Notes under the pieces: generated by a model | What the model was told of the DNA's origin: nothing | What the model saw: the letters and a program-made list of their open reading frames with translations, nothing else | Database searches by the model: none | Translations under genes and position numbers: made by a program | In this document: positions 36,319 through 49,003 of the stretch, in pieces | Position numbering within the stretch: position 1 is the first letter of the stretch | Layout of the letters: every line of letters starts with the position of its first letter | Assembly (NCBI GenBank): GCA_947311845.1 | Contig: CAMZMU010000089.1 | Location: 20,031,338 to 20,095,337 of the forward strand | DNA from: Poa pratensis | Taxonomy: Eukaryota > Streptophyta > Magnoliopsida > Poales > Poaceae | Direction: 5' to 3' | Length of the DNA: 64,000 bases

Positions 36319-36708
36319 TCAGTTCTTTGCGCAACAGCAGTAGCCCACTTTATATGGTACGCAATCGCCTTTATCTGTATCATACCCGCTTAGTCCACAA
36401 TTTTCATCGCATAGCTCGGTTGTGCGGCCATTCAAAGGAAAACACGACGAGTAACCTGTTTCCTTTGTACCTACGCACAAGTGATCACAAGTTCAAAACA
36501 ACCACATCCCATTTAGTACACTATCATTCAAAGTGTATGTAAATATCGAATAAAAATGAATGGAAGGAAGAAACTTACGCATGACCCTTCCTCCTATTGC
36601 ATGTGATTTTTTTTGGATTTTCTTGTAGAATTTTAAAATAAAGTAAGGCAAGAAAGCGGTAGACATGACAAAGAAGAGCTACCAAGCTCACCGGTTGTAT
36701 TTCCTTCT
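36319..36708 (-). pseudogene. Defensin-like peptide gene, second copy (decayed)
   Basis: Exon 2 (36470-36319) is still open and similar to the intact copy at 24.8 kb, but the second cysteine of the mature domain (NGC) has become Arg. The protein would also end earlier, directly after CCCAKN. Exon 1 is broken: the start-codon region differs, and about 50 bp of AT-rich DNA interrupts the signal peptide between the Leu-Pro and Gly-Gly codons. The donor GTAAGT itself is kept. A functional secreted peptide is unlikely. Confidence 0.8.
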
Positions 36709-36799
36709 GAAAAGCATTTAGATCTCCATGCATGACCTGTAACGTATGAAACACAAATTAATTATGCATCACTCATTGATGAATTGATATTAAAGCTGA

Positions 36800-39141
36800 A
36801 TCTACACCTCTAAGTGTAGCCGAGATGGAGGCTGAAAAGTTTCTTGCTAATCTGAGACGTGATGAGGAGTCCAAATCGGCCCAACGTGCAAAAGTGAAAC
36901 ATATTAGGGAAGGTGGGGGAAATACGAAATACTTTCACTTAATTGCTAATGGTAAACATCGGATTTTTTTTTTAATTTAGAACAAGACGAAGGAACAATT
37001 ATTGGGGAGACAAATCTAAAAAATTATATCTCGGAGTTCTACAAGAAACTATTTGGGGCACCGGCTCCGAATTTTTTTCTCTTTGGTGGAGGAGTAGAAT
37101 GAGGATATGCTTCAAATCTCCGAAGATGAAAATGACATTCTAACTTCTAACTTCTAACTTTACGGAGAAGAAAGTGTTTGAGGCCATTTCCCAAATAGAA
37201 CATAATAAAGCCCCGGGGCCAGACGGGTTCCCTGTGGAGTTTTATCAAAAAAATTGGAGAGTGGTAAAAGATGACTTGATGGCTTTGTTTGTCCAGCTGC
37301 AATCTGGAGAGCTACCTCTATTCAAACTGAACTACGGGGTAATTACACTACTGCCCAAAAAAGAGGACGTAAGCAGAATTGAGCAATAGACCTATTTGTC
37401 TGCTTAATGTGAGTTTCAATTTTTTTACTAAAGTAGGCACCAACAGAGTAACATTGGTTGCTCATAGGGTGGTCAGACCTACTCAATCCGCTTTTGTGCC
37501 AGGAAGGAATATTCTCGAGGGAGTAGTGGTGCTTCACGAAACCATCCATGAACTTCATATGAAGAAAATGGATGGTGTGCTTTTCAAAATAGATTTTGAA
37601 AAAGCTTATGACAAGGTTAAATGGTCCTTTTTGCAACAAACCTTATGCATGAAAGGGTTTTCACATAAATGGTGTCAATGGATTGCTAGGTTCGTGCAGG
37701 GAGGGAGTGTAGGGGTCAAAGTAAATGATGACATCGGTCATTATTTTCAAACCTTGAAAGGGTTAGGTCAAGTTGATCCCATGTCACCAATATTATTTAA
37801 TCTTGTAGCGGATATGTTGGCAATTTTGATAGCTCGGACAAAAGAGGATGGACAAGTAGGTGCACTGATACCACATCTTGTCGAAGGTGGTGCATCAATA
37901 CTGCAATATGCGGATGATACAATATTATTTCTGGAACATGACCTAGCGAAGGCCGTGAACATGAAATTGATTTTATCCATTTTTGAGCAACTATCTGGGC
38001 TAAAGATAAATTTTCACAAAAGTGAGATTTACTGTTTTGGAAAAGCAAAGGATTCGCAAGAGGAATATCGAAATATTTTTGGATGTGCAAGTGATTCACT
38101 TCCTTTTAAATATCTTGGTATTCCTATTCATTATAGAAAACTTTTGAATAAGGAGTGGAAATCAGTTGAAGATCATTTCGAGAAGAAGCTAGGGTCATGG
38201 ATTGGCAAGATGCTCTCATACGGAGATCATCTTGTTCTTATCAATTCGGTCTTAACTAGTTTACCAATGTTCCTATTATCCTTCTTTGAAGTACCTATAG
38301 GGGTTCGGAAAAGATTGGATTTCTATCGCTCTCGTTTCTTCTGGCAAAGTGGTGATCAAAAATAAGAAAAAGTATAGACTTACAAGATGGAATATTATCT
38401 GTCGGCCGAAAGACCAAGGGGGTCTTGGATCGAAGTTTTGGAAATTAAAAATAAAAGTCTGCTTAGTAAATGGTTGTTCAAGATGTTGACAGAAGAAGGA
38501 GTATGGCAGGAATTGTTAACCAACAACTATCTGAATGGCAAAACATTATCACAAGTACAAGTAAAACCTACTGATTCACCGTTCTGGAAAGGGATCATGG
38601 GGGTAAAACAGGATTTTTTTTCTCGGGGTCGTTTATGCTGGGTAATGGTTTGCGAACCAGATTTTAGGAGGATACGTGGTTAGGAGACACACCACTGTCA
38701 TCTCAATATCCTAGTCTGTATAATATCGTGCGGGATAAAAACTTTTTAGTTGCACAAGTTATGACCACAGTTCCGCTGAATCTGCAATTCCGACGGGCTC
38801 TTTTAGGGGATAAAAGGGACGCTTGGATGCATCTTGTAGAGCGTTTAATGCTGGTGACAATTTCAGATGAGGCGGATGTTTTTAGATGGAAATTATCGAC
38901 CAACGGGACGTTTTCTGTTAGAACCTTATATGCCGATTACATGAATGGGCATACAAGGTTCCTGCATAAATACTTGTGGAAATTGCGAATTCCATTGAAG
39001 ATAAAGATCTTTCTTTGGTTTTTGAATAAAAAAGTTTTGCTAACGAAATATAATCTTGTTAAAAGACGATGGACTCAATTCACACACCATGTAGCCAAAT
39101 TTTCTCAAGAGAAACATATAGTTGAATTGTCTGGTTGTTAG
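36800..39141 (+). mobile_element. LINE 3: RT relic, truncated at both ends
   Basis: From a linker with NTKYFHLIANGKHR, through RT blocks (NKAPGPDGFPVEFY, KIDFEKAYDKVKW, DPMSPILFNLVADM, QYADDTILF near 37,905-37,935) to a broken zinc-binding tail ending at 39,141. The longest frame is 37,379-38,365 (328 codons), and there are several frameshifts and stops. Part of the fingers/palm (YRPICLLNVS) shows a deletion. No poly(A) or target duplication is visible. It is a close relative of LINE 4 at 44.8 kb (both have LKINFHKSE and IPIHYRKL). Confidence 0.85.
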
Positions 39142-39293
39142 GAACGGAAATTGAGATATGACAAACTATTCAATCTCCATAAATTATTGCAATGTTTTCT
39201 TAATTGTCTGACATTACAGAAACTTTGTCTGGCCATAGGCTTAGGCATGTTCTAACACAAAAAAGCGAAATCATGCTCTCATGTAGTTGTAAA
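39142..39293. other. Short unassigned spacer before CACTA terminus
   Basis: No feature recognised apart from AT-rich sequence. Confidence 0.3.
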
Positions 39294-40590
39294 CACTAGT
39301 AGAAAAACGAGTATTACAGTCGGTGACTAGCAGTGGTTCTAGCAATTAAAAAAAGAACGGACTAGCAAACGCTACACCTCAGTCGGTTATTTAAAATAAA
39401 CCACCTCCAAAGAAAAACCCGACTCCTATAGTCTTGGTTTCGGGGCGGCCAAACTGTAAGCGCGCCTCCTATAATGAGTCAGCCGGGCGTGGGAAATGCC
39501 CGGCGCCGATAGCGTAAGGGCCTCAACCGGGCAAATAACTGGGCTGCCTCCAGTATTTCGTGCGGCGGGCCAGAAAATGGCAACCTTCCATAATCTGTAG
39601 ATTGGAGCCGACAGTATAAAAAAAGGGCTAAGGGTAAGCCTAGTTTTGAACGCTGCTTCTCCCACTAATTTTTGGCCTTCCATACATTTGCCGGCCCGTC
39701 CATATAAGCCCGGAGTTACAGCTTCCCGGAAGGTCCGACAACTGAAAACTGAAGCTAATTGTATGAAAGCCGGATGTGGGAAATTAACCACAATCTCAAG
39801 AATCGCAACTGCAATTGCAACCGCGTGAAATCGATGTGGTGGAACTGAATGCGAGGCTAATTTTTTCGGAATACTAATCGCCAGAAATGCACAATTAAAT
39901 ATGACACCCCCCGCTAGATGTCTTCATTGCCCTCTTTGCAAACCAAGTGTGCGCACCACTCTTCAACCGCACACCGGTCTCTCTCATCCGCTTGCGCAAC
40001 CATAGAGTGGGACAAACCTTCAGAGTGGAATAACAGTGGCTCCTCCAGTGAGGAATCCGCCTGTGAAGAAGTAGTTGTGCAGGTCAATGCGTTTTCGTTT
40101 TCGTCAAGCGACTCGGACAGTGTTTCTTCCGTCTCGCAGAATCATCTAAAACACCATCTGAAATTGAGCGCTCCATCGGGATTTTGCGCTCAACGACCCG
40201 ATCACACCCCAGAGCTTTTCGAACGATGAGGCCTCCCCCTCCAGCAGGAAGACGAGGACGATGAAGATGAAGACGAGGAGAGGACGACAGAGGCAACATG
40301 GCCATCGTCGCTGCCAACGAGGGAACGAGCAAGCCGCTCCCGCCGCCGAGGAGGAGAACAAGGCCGCCCCCACCACCGAGGATGTGGCCATCGAGGACGA
40401 AGACGGCCACAACGGAGACAGCGAGAAGCCGAAGGTACTCGCCAAGACGGTGATCACGCGGAAGAGGCTTCTTCCTCGAAGAAGAAGAAGAAGAAGAGAA
40501 GAAGAAGAAGAAGAAGAAGAAGAAGAAGAAGAAGAAGAAGAAGGACGAGTAGACTCAATGAGGGTTAACTTACATATTTATTAGTTGAAG
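39294..40590. mobile_element. CACTA transposon end and possible interior
   Basis: CACTAGTAGAAAAACGAG at 39,294 is a standard Triticeae CACTA terminus. It is followed by subterminal short motifs (AGTCGGT, CGGCGCCGATAGCG, GCCGGGCG). The reverse-complement end (TTTTCTACTAGTG) was not found in the window, so only one end is present and the right boundary given is arbitrary. The interior has gene-like GC-rich DNA with an acidic, Ser-rich open frame (39,918-40,229) of unknown family. No transposase was seen. Confidence 0.55.
40478..40543 (+). repeat. GAA trinucleotide microsatellite
   Basis: About 66 bp of (GAA)n with one GAGAA irregularity, at the end of an open frame (40,261-40,584) where it would encode Arg and then Glu runs. 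The frame has no recognised family. Confidence 0.9.
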
Positions 40591-43500
40591 AAGGTGGACT
40601 CCAATTCGGGCTAGCAGAGACAGTGGGGAAGAGGGGCAGGAGTTGGAGCAGGGCAAGGAGCAGCTAGTGACGTGACTGACGCTTGACAAGAGGGGCAGAT
40701 CTACCCGTTGATGGTGAGAACAAAAGGGGCAACACAAATTTCTAATTGGTCCAGGTTTGAAAAGGTTATGTAGAAAAAGGAAAGCACAAAGAAAACAAAG
40801 TAGGATGGGCGCAATCTCATGGAAGGAATCGCGTGGGAAAGCGGTAGTATGGGGGCAACCTGGGTAGGATCTAACATTATGAGATAAATTTTGTTGAATG
40901 GACAAAACACGTTCAAATATTTTCAAAAAAATTGACAACACACAGTCTATGTTACATATACAACATAAAAAAATTGCTACTTCAAATTTGACCTATACTT
41001 ATTAAAGAGGCAAAAAAGAGAAACTTCGTTGCGAATAGTGTGAACATGTTTTCACACTATTCACTCAAAGCTACACTATTCAAAATATAATTTAGCCTTT
41101 TTGTTTCTCTAAATGTTGATCAAATTTTGAGCTAGATTCTTTTGTAGTTGTAGAAACAGCCCGTCGGTATGTTGTGTAATTTTCAGAATATTTAACAATT
41201 TGTAAATATGATTTTTGTGACATGATCCTCTGATTTCACCTAAAGAACATATCCTATACAAGTCTCGGCCGCGGCAGTATGGCTGTGCGGCGCATCTGGT
41301 AAGACGCGAGGTACAACGAACGCGTGGAGGCTGCAGATGGGTGGCATGTGGCAAGCAACACATGGCTCCGATCTAAGTACGTACAATGAACTATGTTTGA
41401 TTTAATTGAAAGCAATTCAAAAGGATGACGGTCCAATATAACACCAAACTACAATCTGAGAAATAAAAAATTGAATTTCAACCGGGATTTGAAATCACTT
41501 TACACGTGAATTACATTTTGAATCATCGAAAAAGTCTATAAAAATTCAGGGGTGCTTGAGATACCAAATAACTTCACCAGACCAAATTTGGAAGTCATTG
41601 GTGACACGTTAATTAAAAAAATTGAAGAATAATTCTGCATTTAAATTTCTGAATTTCTAAAGGAGTTTAAATTCATTCAAAATTGAAATAAATCATGGGG
41701 CATATTACCATTGTATGAAGCTAACCTAAATTTTCAAATCAATTTGACGTGTTTGAATTAGGGCTGATTTCTAAAAGTAATAATAGTTATGTAAGATTTT
41801 AAATTACATCCTATTCAACAATGCAATTTATATGTTATTATAATGGTAATGATACAATTTAATTAAATATGATTACTAATTTAGGCTTTTGCCGTAAGAT
41901 TGGCATACTTAAATTCAAAGACACCTAAGCTAGAAGTCAATAACTTCGGAGCGAAGGTAGCTCGCTTGCTAGAAAAAAATTGAAGGTACCAGCCGGAGTG
42001 CTTGCTGGGCTGCTTGTACTTGAGAATATTTTCTATGGTACTGGTGGCAAGTTTTTTTTTGGAAAGAAAAGTAAAAGACTTGCCTTAATTCACTAAAGAA
42101 GAAGAAGTTTGGAACACAGTTTTAAGCTTACAAGTTACAACAACCCCACGACAACAAAGCCTACTCTCCGGAATTACATTACCCAAATGTTTTGCCCGGC
42201 AAGGGACCAATTCTTGGCCTCCTGGTGGCGTAGTTTGGAACTCAACCTTCACTTTCTTGCAGGATTATTCTCGGTAGAATAAGTCGGAGAATGAAAGTTA
42301 CTTGCACACATCATTTGGCGCTTGGTTTGTTCGACTAGTCATATGGTTTGATCTTTCGGGCCTCTTATATTTTCTTGAAGGAAGATAATGTTGTCAAAGT
42401 TTGACGTATGACTTGCCAAGAGAGGAACAATTCAATACATACATCGGTGAGATGGACTAGAAGCTTTGAACGCGCGTGGAATAGTTTAGGCCCAGCTCTC
42501 TATATATTGGAGTTTGAGTGAGAATATAGCTGACAGGCAACGAGGCCTTTGAAGTATCTCCTCTACGAGGCGGTGCAGGGCTGCGTTTTGTGCTTTAGGA
42601 GGCTTGGCGCGGTGGCGGCCTGGGTACAACGGCAGCGTTCTCGACATAGCTCGGAAGGGAAGAGAGATGGGGGTGAAACTTCCACCGCGGAACTGTTTGA
42701 TCCCATCCTGCACCCGTTTTTCCTGCGTCTATCTTTCATTGTCTGTCTTAGATTGTAAGATGTGAGTTTTTATTGTCCATACATGTAAGTGCATACAAAA
42801 GTGTGTATACGAGTGAAGTTATATATCTGACGTTATCGAAGGGAACGTCAACTCACCGGAAAAGATAAGCGTCAAACATGGAGATAGTCATCTCCGGTAT
42901 CCTCCAAACAATCCTTGGTTCCTCAAGAAAGGTAAGTACATATTCTTATTGCATTATAGAAAAGTGTCACTTACTGCATTATATACTGAAGTAAAAGTAA
43001 ACTTGCTTACATTCATAATACATGATGAGTCAGAAGTCAGAACATCCTTGCACAAAAGGACATCAGACCTTGAGGATTTGGCTGAAGATGCCGCGGCTTG
43101 AAAATACCTACGAATCAAAGAGAGTAGAGGTGCAGGTCAATGGACAGGCCACCGAAAATCACCTGATCTCGATCTCTTGGGTTGTTTGTAATGACTAATG
43201 AAAATTTGAGGTCGTAACCTCGGGCATGCGACGCATTGTGGAAGTACATGATAATATTGCATATGGAGTATCTGAATGTAAAACACAGTTTCATTGATGT
43301 TGTAGCAGCCATGCCGAGTATTGGAAACCATAGGTATACTATGTCAAATAATGACATGTTCTATCCTCTTGCATAATATGATCGTTGAAGATGGGCGCGA
43401 CATGTTGGAGAACCATCAGTACGTCTCCAATGGGGATCTGATTGAGCCCAACACGATGCAAACATAATACAACAATTTCTCGAGACACATCGAAGAATCG

Positions 43501-44800
43501 AGAATCTAGAGGCTCATATTCAACTTCAAAATGATTTTGTTGAGCATCATTCAATAGTCCACAACATTAGTAGTTGCTCTTTATAAATTACTTCATTTGA
43601 ACCCTTTCGTGTATTTGAATTTGAATAATTTGGTATGTAACCTTCAAATTTGAAATATCCGTGAATTGTTTGAATTATTATGTTTGGATTTAATTTGTGT
43701 GTAAACATCTAGTTGAGGTTTAGGGGATCGATTAGGAAGTACTTTTCTTTAGAGGACCAAATATACTTGTCTGAAAGATTAGAAGACGTTTGAGGGTCTA
43801 AATAAATTATAAAGAATCGGCTAGAGATGCCCTAAGGTCTTATGATGGGCCACACACATATGAGGTTTACTCTGGCCCTAAAGCTTTGTCCCCACTAAAA
43901 TATTATAATGTTGATGATTTCCTTCAAAAATTTGATCGCCGGGTCGGGCTAATTCCATAGCATGAATGACCAAAGCCTAGCCTCATGGGTCGTTCTCGGG
44001 CGACTCCGAAACGAGCCATTGTTGCACACCCACTAGCACTCCATCACTATCCATCCCCTCGCTGCCACCGGAGGAGACAGTCTGATGGTAGACAGCGGTG
44101 GCAAGGTGTCCTTTTCCTCCTCTTCAAGGACCCTCTCTCCTTCCTCTGCCCACAAGCGCACCCCTCCCGCGTCTCCTCTCATATTTTTTTTAAAATGGCC
44201 TCTCGGTATAACTAATGGCAAATATGCCCCCCCGGCAAAACTATTTTCAAATCTGGCCGCTGAGCTCGGCGTCAAGGATGCCGGCGAGGTCAGGGCGAAA
44301 GCAAGGTCGACACCAATGGCATTGGCGTCGACCTCGTCGGCCGATCTGGTGCCTGTTTTTAGCGCCGAGATGCACAACGTCGACGCTGATTTCCTTGGCG
44401 CCGAGCTGATCAGCGTCCACATTTGAAAATACTTTTCGAGAGCGACCAGATACGTCATTACTTCGCGAAAATGGCTAGATTTGGCAAAAACATACTCTCC
44501 TCTCGGACGATTGCGGTTCGACATTGTATTGCTGTGGGTCTGCAAGCTAGAGGTCGTGCACGTGTCCTGTGTGGTCGATCAGATCGTGTCTTGTGCATGA
44601 GCCTGGATTGTGCTCTGTCCCACATGCATGTCTAGCACCATGGATCAGCATGGATCATGTTATGTGCATCTGCCTGGATTGGATCATCTGGGAGGGTCCG
44701 TGTGATCGACTGTTAGGTCTTCGACATTGAACGTCGCGCGATCAGATCACTTGCAGCCTCGATCGAACGTGGTTGGTCGCCTTACGAATCCACTACGTCG
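40591..44800. other. Unclassified AT-rich intergenic DNA
   Basis: No gene recognised in about 4.2 kb. Contains GAATAGTGTGAACATGTTTT and ACACTATTCA motifs (about 41,030-41,095) of a kind common in Triticeae repeats, a probable LINE tail at about 42,052-42,290, and a GC-richer patch at 43,985-44,430 with open frames on both strands that I cannot assign. Confidence 0.3.
42052..42290 (-). mobile_element. LINE 3'-end fragment (probable)
   Basis: A T run at 42,051-42,060 would be a - strand poly(A) tail. Upstream on the - strand is a short coding remnant (RHQEAKNWSLAGQNIWVM then stop) resembling LINE ORF2 C-termini, followed by a 3' UTR. No target duplication was confirmed. Confidence 0.4.
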
Positions 44801-44829
44801 CCATCTATATACCACGCTGTTATGTTGTA

Positions 44830-45162
44830 GGTGTCAGTTTAGGAAGGAATGAGAGTAAAGTGGTTTTATCGGCTAATATTTTGAAACATGTAGAATATGA
44901 TCGCCGCAAGGTATCACCTAGTGTTTCGAATAGGCCGGTTCCTTCCCCTGTAGATGATGATGAAGCGAATGACACATTAGATGGACAGCTTCTATCACAT
45001 CTTGTAGGGGAGGTTACGGAGTTGGATTTGGACGAGGCTCAGCTGGGATCTTTTGATGACCTGTACGCTACCGGCCGGAGATCTAAATCCGCTAAAAGTA
45101 AAAAGAGCCAATCTTTGCGGAAGAGAGCGAGAGAGTCGAAAACCCCAATAGTTTCCCAATGA
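44830..45162 (+). pseudogene. LINE 4 ORF1 C-terminus
   Basis: About 110 codons ending at 45,162: an acidic linker (DDDEANDTLD...DLDEAQLGSFDD) and then a basic Lys/Ser/Arg-rich tail. The following ATG at 45,159 overlaps the stop by four bases and begins the endonuclease frame, the ORF1-ORF2 junction expected of L1 elements. ORF1 proteins bind the element RNA; the nucleic-acid-binding part is not in this copy. Confidence 0.6.
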
Positions 45163-48100
45163 ATGGCATATTTGAAAATAGCAGAGGTCTAGGCGACTTG
45201 GCTAAACATTTAAATATTGCGCACCTTGTGAGGGATCACAAGTTGGATTTTTTGGCTATTTCCGGGACGGGTCGACGAGATTTTCCAAGCACTCTACTAG
45301 ACCGCCTATCCGGTGGTGTAGATTTTACCTGGCATTCTTGTCCCCCTCGGGAGATCGGGTGGCATGTTACTTGGCATTAAAACTGATACCATGGAGTTGT
45401 TAGATCGTTCGGATGGTGATTTTCATATCAAATTCCATATCCGAAACAAGTCAGACAACTTTATATGGAGTTTGGTTGCTGTGTATGGTGCTGCCCAAGA
45501 GGAATATAAGGCGGCTTTTCTTAGAGAACTGGTTAATTTAGCTAAGGATAACCCACCCTATTCTTATAGGTGGGGATTTCAATATGCTGAGGTACCGTCA
45601 TGAGAAAAGCAAGGGTAGATTCGATGGTCATTGGGCTCTCTTATTCAATGCTGTAATTGATAGCTTGTCACTAAGGGAGGTCCATATGACTGGGAGACAA
45701 TTTACTTGGGCTAATAGTCTCCCTGAGCCGACGTTCGAAAAGCTGGATCGTGTGCTTATGGATTCCCGTTGGGAAGACAAATATCCATTGGTGTCGGTTC
45801 GTGCTTTGAAACGCATTGAGGCTTTCTCGGATCATGCCCCCATACTCCTGTCTACCGGTATGTTGAAGCCACCCGTTAAGTCCCAATTCAAATTTGAATT
45901 AGGTTGGCTGTTGCGGGATGGCTTCGATGAACTGGTTAAAAGGATATGGGCTCAACCGGTCGTGGGCGACAGTGCTATCCAACGATGGAATGGAAAAATG
46001 CGCAATTTGCGTAAATTCCTGCGTGGGTGGGCAAGGCATACAACCGGCATGCTCAAAAAAGAAAAAGAGCGCCTGTGTTCCATTATTGATGAGCTCGATA
46101 AACTTGCAGAATCTCGCCCTTTGTCAGCAAATGAGAGTGACCTAAAACGGCACTCGAATGAGCAAGTGGGTCGAATGTTGCGAGAAGAAGAGCTTAAATG
46201 GTACCAGAGGTCTAAGGCACAATTCATTCTGCAAGGGGATTCGAATACGAGATACTTCCATAATGTTGCCAATGGCAGACATAGGAGGAAACTCATTCAT
46301 TCTCTTCACCAGGATGAGGGTCTGATCGAGGGACAGGACAAGCTCAAAACGTTCATTACCGACTACTATAGAGGTCTGTTTGGCGCACCTGAGGAAGGAA
46401 ACTTCACTCTTGATGAGACGCGAACAGATGATATTACCCAAGTAACTCCGGAGGAAAACAACTTGCTTATTGCACCCTTCTCTGAAGAAGAGATAAGCAA
46501 GGCGGTTTTCCAAATGGAACATAATAAGGCACCTGGACCGGATGGATTTCCAGCTGAATTTTACCAGCATTTTTGGGATACCATTAAGTCCGACTTGTTA
46601 GAATTGTTCGGCTGTTTACATGCTGGACAACTCAAACTTTTTCGCCTTAATTTTGGGGAAATCGTCTTGTTGCCTAAGACTCAAGCGGCTGAGAGGATAC
46701 AACAGTATCAGCCTATATGCCTCTTGAATGTTAGCTTCAAGATCTTTACAAAAGTAGCAACTATTAGGTTGAATTCTGTAGCAGATCATGTGGTAAAACC
46801 TACCCAAACTGCTTTCATGCAAGGGAGGAATATCCTAGACGGGGTTGTGGTACTCCACGAGACCGTACATGAGATGCATACGAAGAAACTCAATGGGGTA
46901 ATTTTCAAAATCGACTTTGAAAAGCGTATGACAAAGTTAAGTGGCCATTCTTACTACAAACTCTGAGAATGAAAGGGTTCTCCGATGAATGGTGTAAATG
47001 GATACATAACTTTGTCGTGGGGGTAGTGTGGCGATAAAGGTCAATGATGACGTCGGTCACTACTTCCAAACGAAAAAGGGTTTAAGGCAAGGTGATCCAC
47101 TATCGCCTATACTATTTAATATAGTGGCAGATATGTTGACCATCATGATTGAACGGGCAAAAAACGGATGGCCAAATTGAAGGGGTAGTTCCGCATCTTG
47201 TCGATGGGGACTTTCTATCCTCCAATATGCAGATGATACCATTCTTTTTATGGAGCATGATCTTGACAAGGCGACGAATCTGAAACTGATATTGTCAGCA
47301 TTCGAGCAACTATCCGGATTAAAAATCAATTTCCATAAAAGTGAATTGTTTTGTTTCGGCGAGGCACAGGACGCAGCTGCTCAGTATGCCGAAATATTCG
47401 GTTGTGAGCAGGGTCAATTCCCTATAATGTACTTGGGCATTCCAATTCATTATAGGAAACTGACTAATGCGGAATGGAGACACGTCGAGGAGCGTCTGCA
47501 AGCGAGGCTGTCTAGTTGGAAAGGAAAATTGCTGTCCCTTGGTGGAAGGTTGGTTCTTATTAATTCGGTACTTACAAACATGGTACTGTATATGATATCC
47601 TTCTTCCAGTTACCAAAAGGTGTCTTGAATAAATTGGATTATTTCCGATCAAGATTCTTTTGGCAAGGGGATGGCGAGAAAAAGAAATATCGACTGGCTA
47701 AATGGATGTTGTCTGCCGACCTAAGGATCAAGGAGGGCTTGGTATTCATGATCTCTGTATCAAGAATTCAGCTCTCCTAGGGAAGTGGTTGTTTAAGCTG
47801 CTAACCGAAGAGGGGATTTGGCAAACACTCTTGAGACGTAAATACATTGGCTCAAAAGCGGTATCACAGGTGTATTGGAAGCCTGGTGACTCTCACTTTT
47901 GGGCCGGCCTAATGGCGACTAAGAAACATTTCTTTCGCTTTGGCGTATTTAATATTAAGAATGGCACGGAAATTCGTTTCTGGGAGGACAAATGGTTAGG
48001 AAACACCACTCTCCGAGAGCAATATCCGGCTCTATACAATATTGTTCGACATAAAGGGGACACTATTGCCACTGTTATGCAATGTTCACCTCCCAATGTG

Positions 48101-48828
48101 TCGTTCAGACGAGATTTAATTGGTCCAAGATTGGCATCTTGGAACGCCTTGCTGACACGGTTGAATTCAATTCAACTTACACAAGGTGCCGATGAATTTC
48201 GTGGAACTTATGCGGGAATGGAAAATTCTCAGTAGATTCCATGTATAGGGCGCTAGTGCATTCTGATATCCCAGTCGATGACAATAAAAAAATATGGCAC
48301 ATGAAGATACCACTTAAAATTAAAGTATTTTCGTGGTATCTACGTAGAGGTGTCATTTTAACCAAGGATAACCTTGTCAAACGGAATTGGCATGGAAGTA
48401 CAAAGTGTGTGTTCTGTCCTCAACAAGAGACAATAAAACACTTATTCTTCGAATGTAGTTTCGCACGTTCTATATGGTCATCTATCCAAATAGCGTATAA
48501 CTTATATCCTCCCAAGTCTGTAGCCAACGTTTTTGGTAACTGGCTACATGGGATAGATAAAAAGCTAAGAATGGTTATTAGGGTGGGAGCGATTGCCGTT
48601 ATATGGTCGCTTTGGCTTAGTAGAAATGACAAGGTTTTCAATGACAAAGATGTTTCTCTTTTGCAGGTACTCTACCGATGCACAAGTACACTCCGTACGT
48701 GGTCCACCTTACAGCGTGTGGGACATCGAGACCTCTTTACGGAGGCGTGTGCACGCTTGGAGGAGGTGGCAAGGAACATTTTATCACAACATGGGTGGCC
48801 GCTTGATCGCCGGATTGGACCTCCATAG
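45159..48828 (+). pseudogene. LINE 4 ORF2: endonuclease, RT and zinc-binding region
   Basis: The endonuclease starts at 45,159 (NSRGLGDLAKH) and ends with FSDHAPILLS (about 45,830). RT is open from 45,584 to 46,966 (460 codons; NKAPGPDGFPAEFYQ, then CLLNVSFKIFTK) and is then broken by a one-base loss in the FEKAYDKVKW block. QYADDTILF at about 47,223-47,250 is the catalytic site. The zinc-binding region at about 48,400-48,480 reads CVFCPQQETIKHLFFECS, and the frame ends at 48,828. At least five frameshifts or stops are visible, so it is dead. It lacks RNase H. Confidence 0.88.
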
Positions 48829-49003
48829 GCCGATGAGTTTGTCACGTCATAGGCGTTTTACATATACCTGATGATTGTAATTCGTCTATTTTTGCACTAC
48901 TTTTACTTTCTCCGTTGGATTGCGGCTGTGTGCATTTGTTATGCAGAGGCCGGGTGTAATACTTAAACTTTTGAGTAATAAAGCCCTTTATCTAAAAAAA
49001 AAA

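Larger units (their letters stand above)
25632..36720. repeat. Second duplicated segment, copy split by three insertions
   Basis: Pieces 25,632-26,055, 29,327-29,345, 35,766-36,177 and 36,267-36,720 match 24,057-25,190 in order. The gaps are a LINE, a Helitron and a Stowaway MITE. The copy begins at GACGGCGACCC within former UPF0183 exon 1, followed by a C run of about 17 bases (about 25,650-25,666) that the first copy lacks. Confidence 0.88.
44830..49003 (+). mobile_element. LINE 4: near-complete L1-type element, damaged
   Basis: A 4.2-kb + strand element ending in the 3' UTR motif AATAAAGCCCTTTATCT and a 10-A tail (48,994-49,003). It includes the end of ORF1, all of ORF2 in pieces and the 3' UTR. 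The 5' boundary is uncertain and no clear target duplication was found. Confidence 0.88.

Noticed and set aside
39918..40584. Acidic and Glu-run frames as a real gene
   Set aside because: Driven by the GAA microsatellite and composition; inside or beside a CACTA end, no family.
43985..44635. Overlapping frames on both strands
   Set aside because: GC-rich patch with no recognisable domain; probably an uncharacterised repeat.
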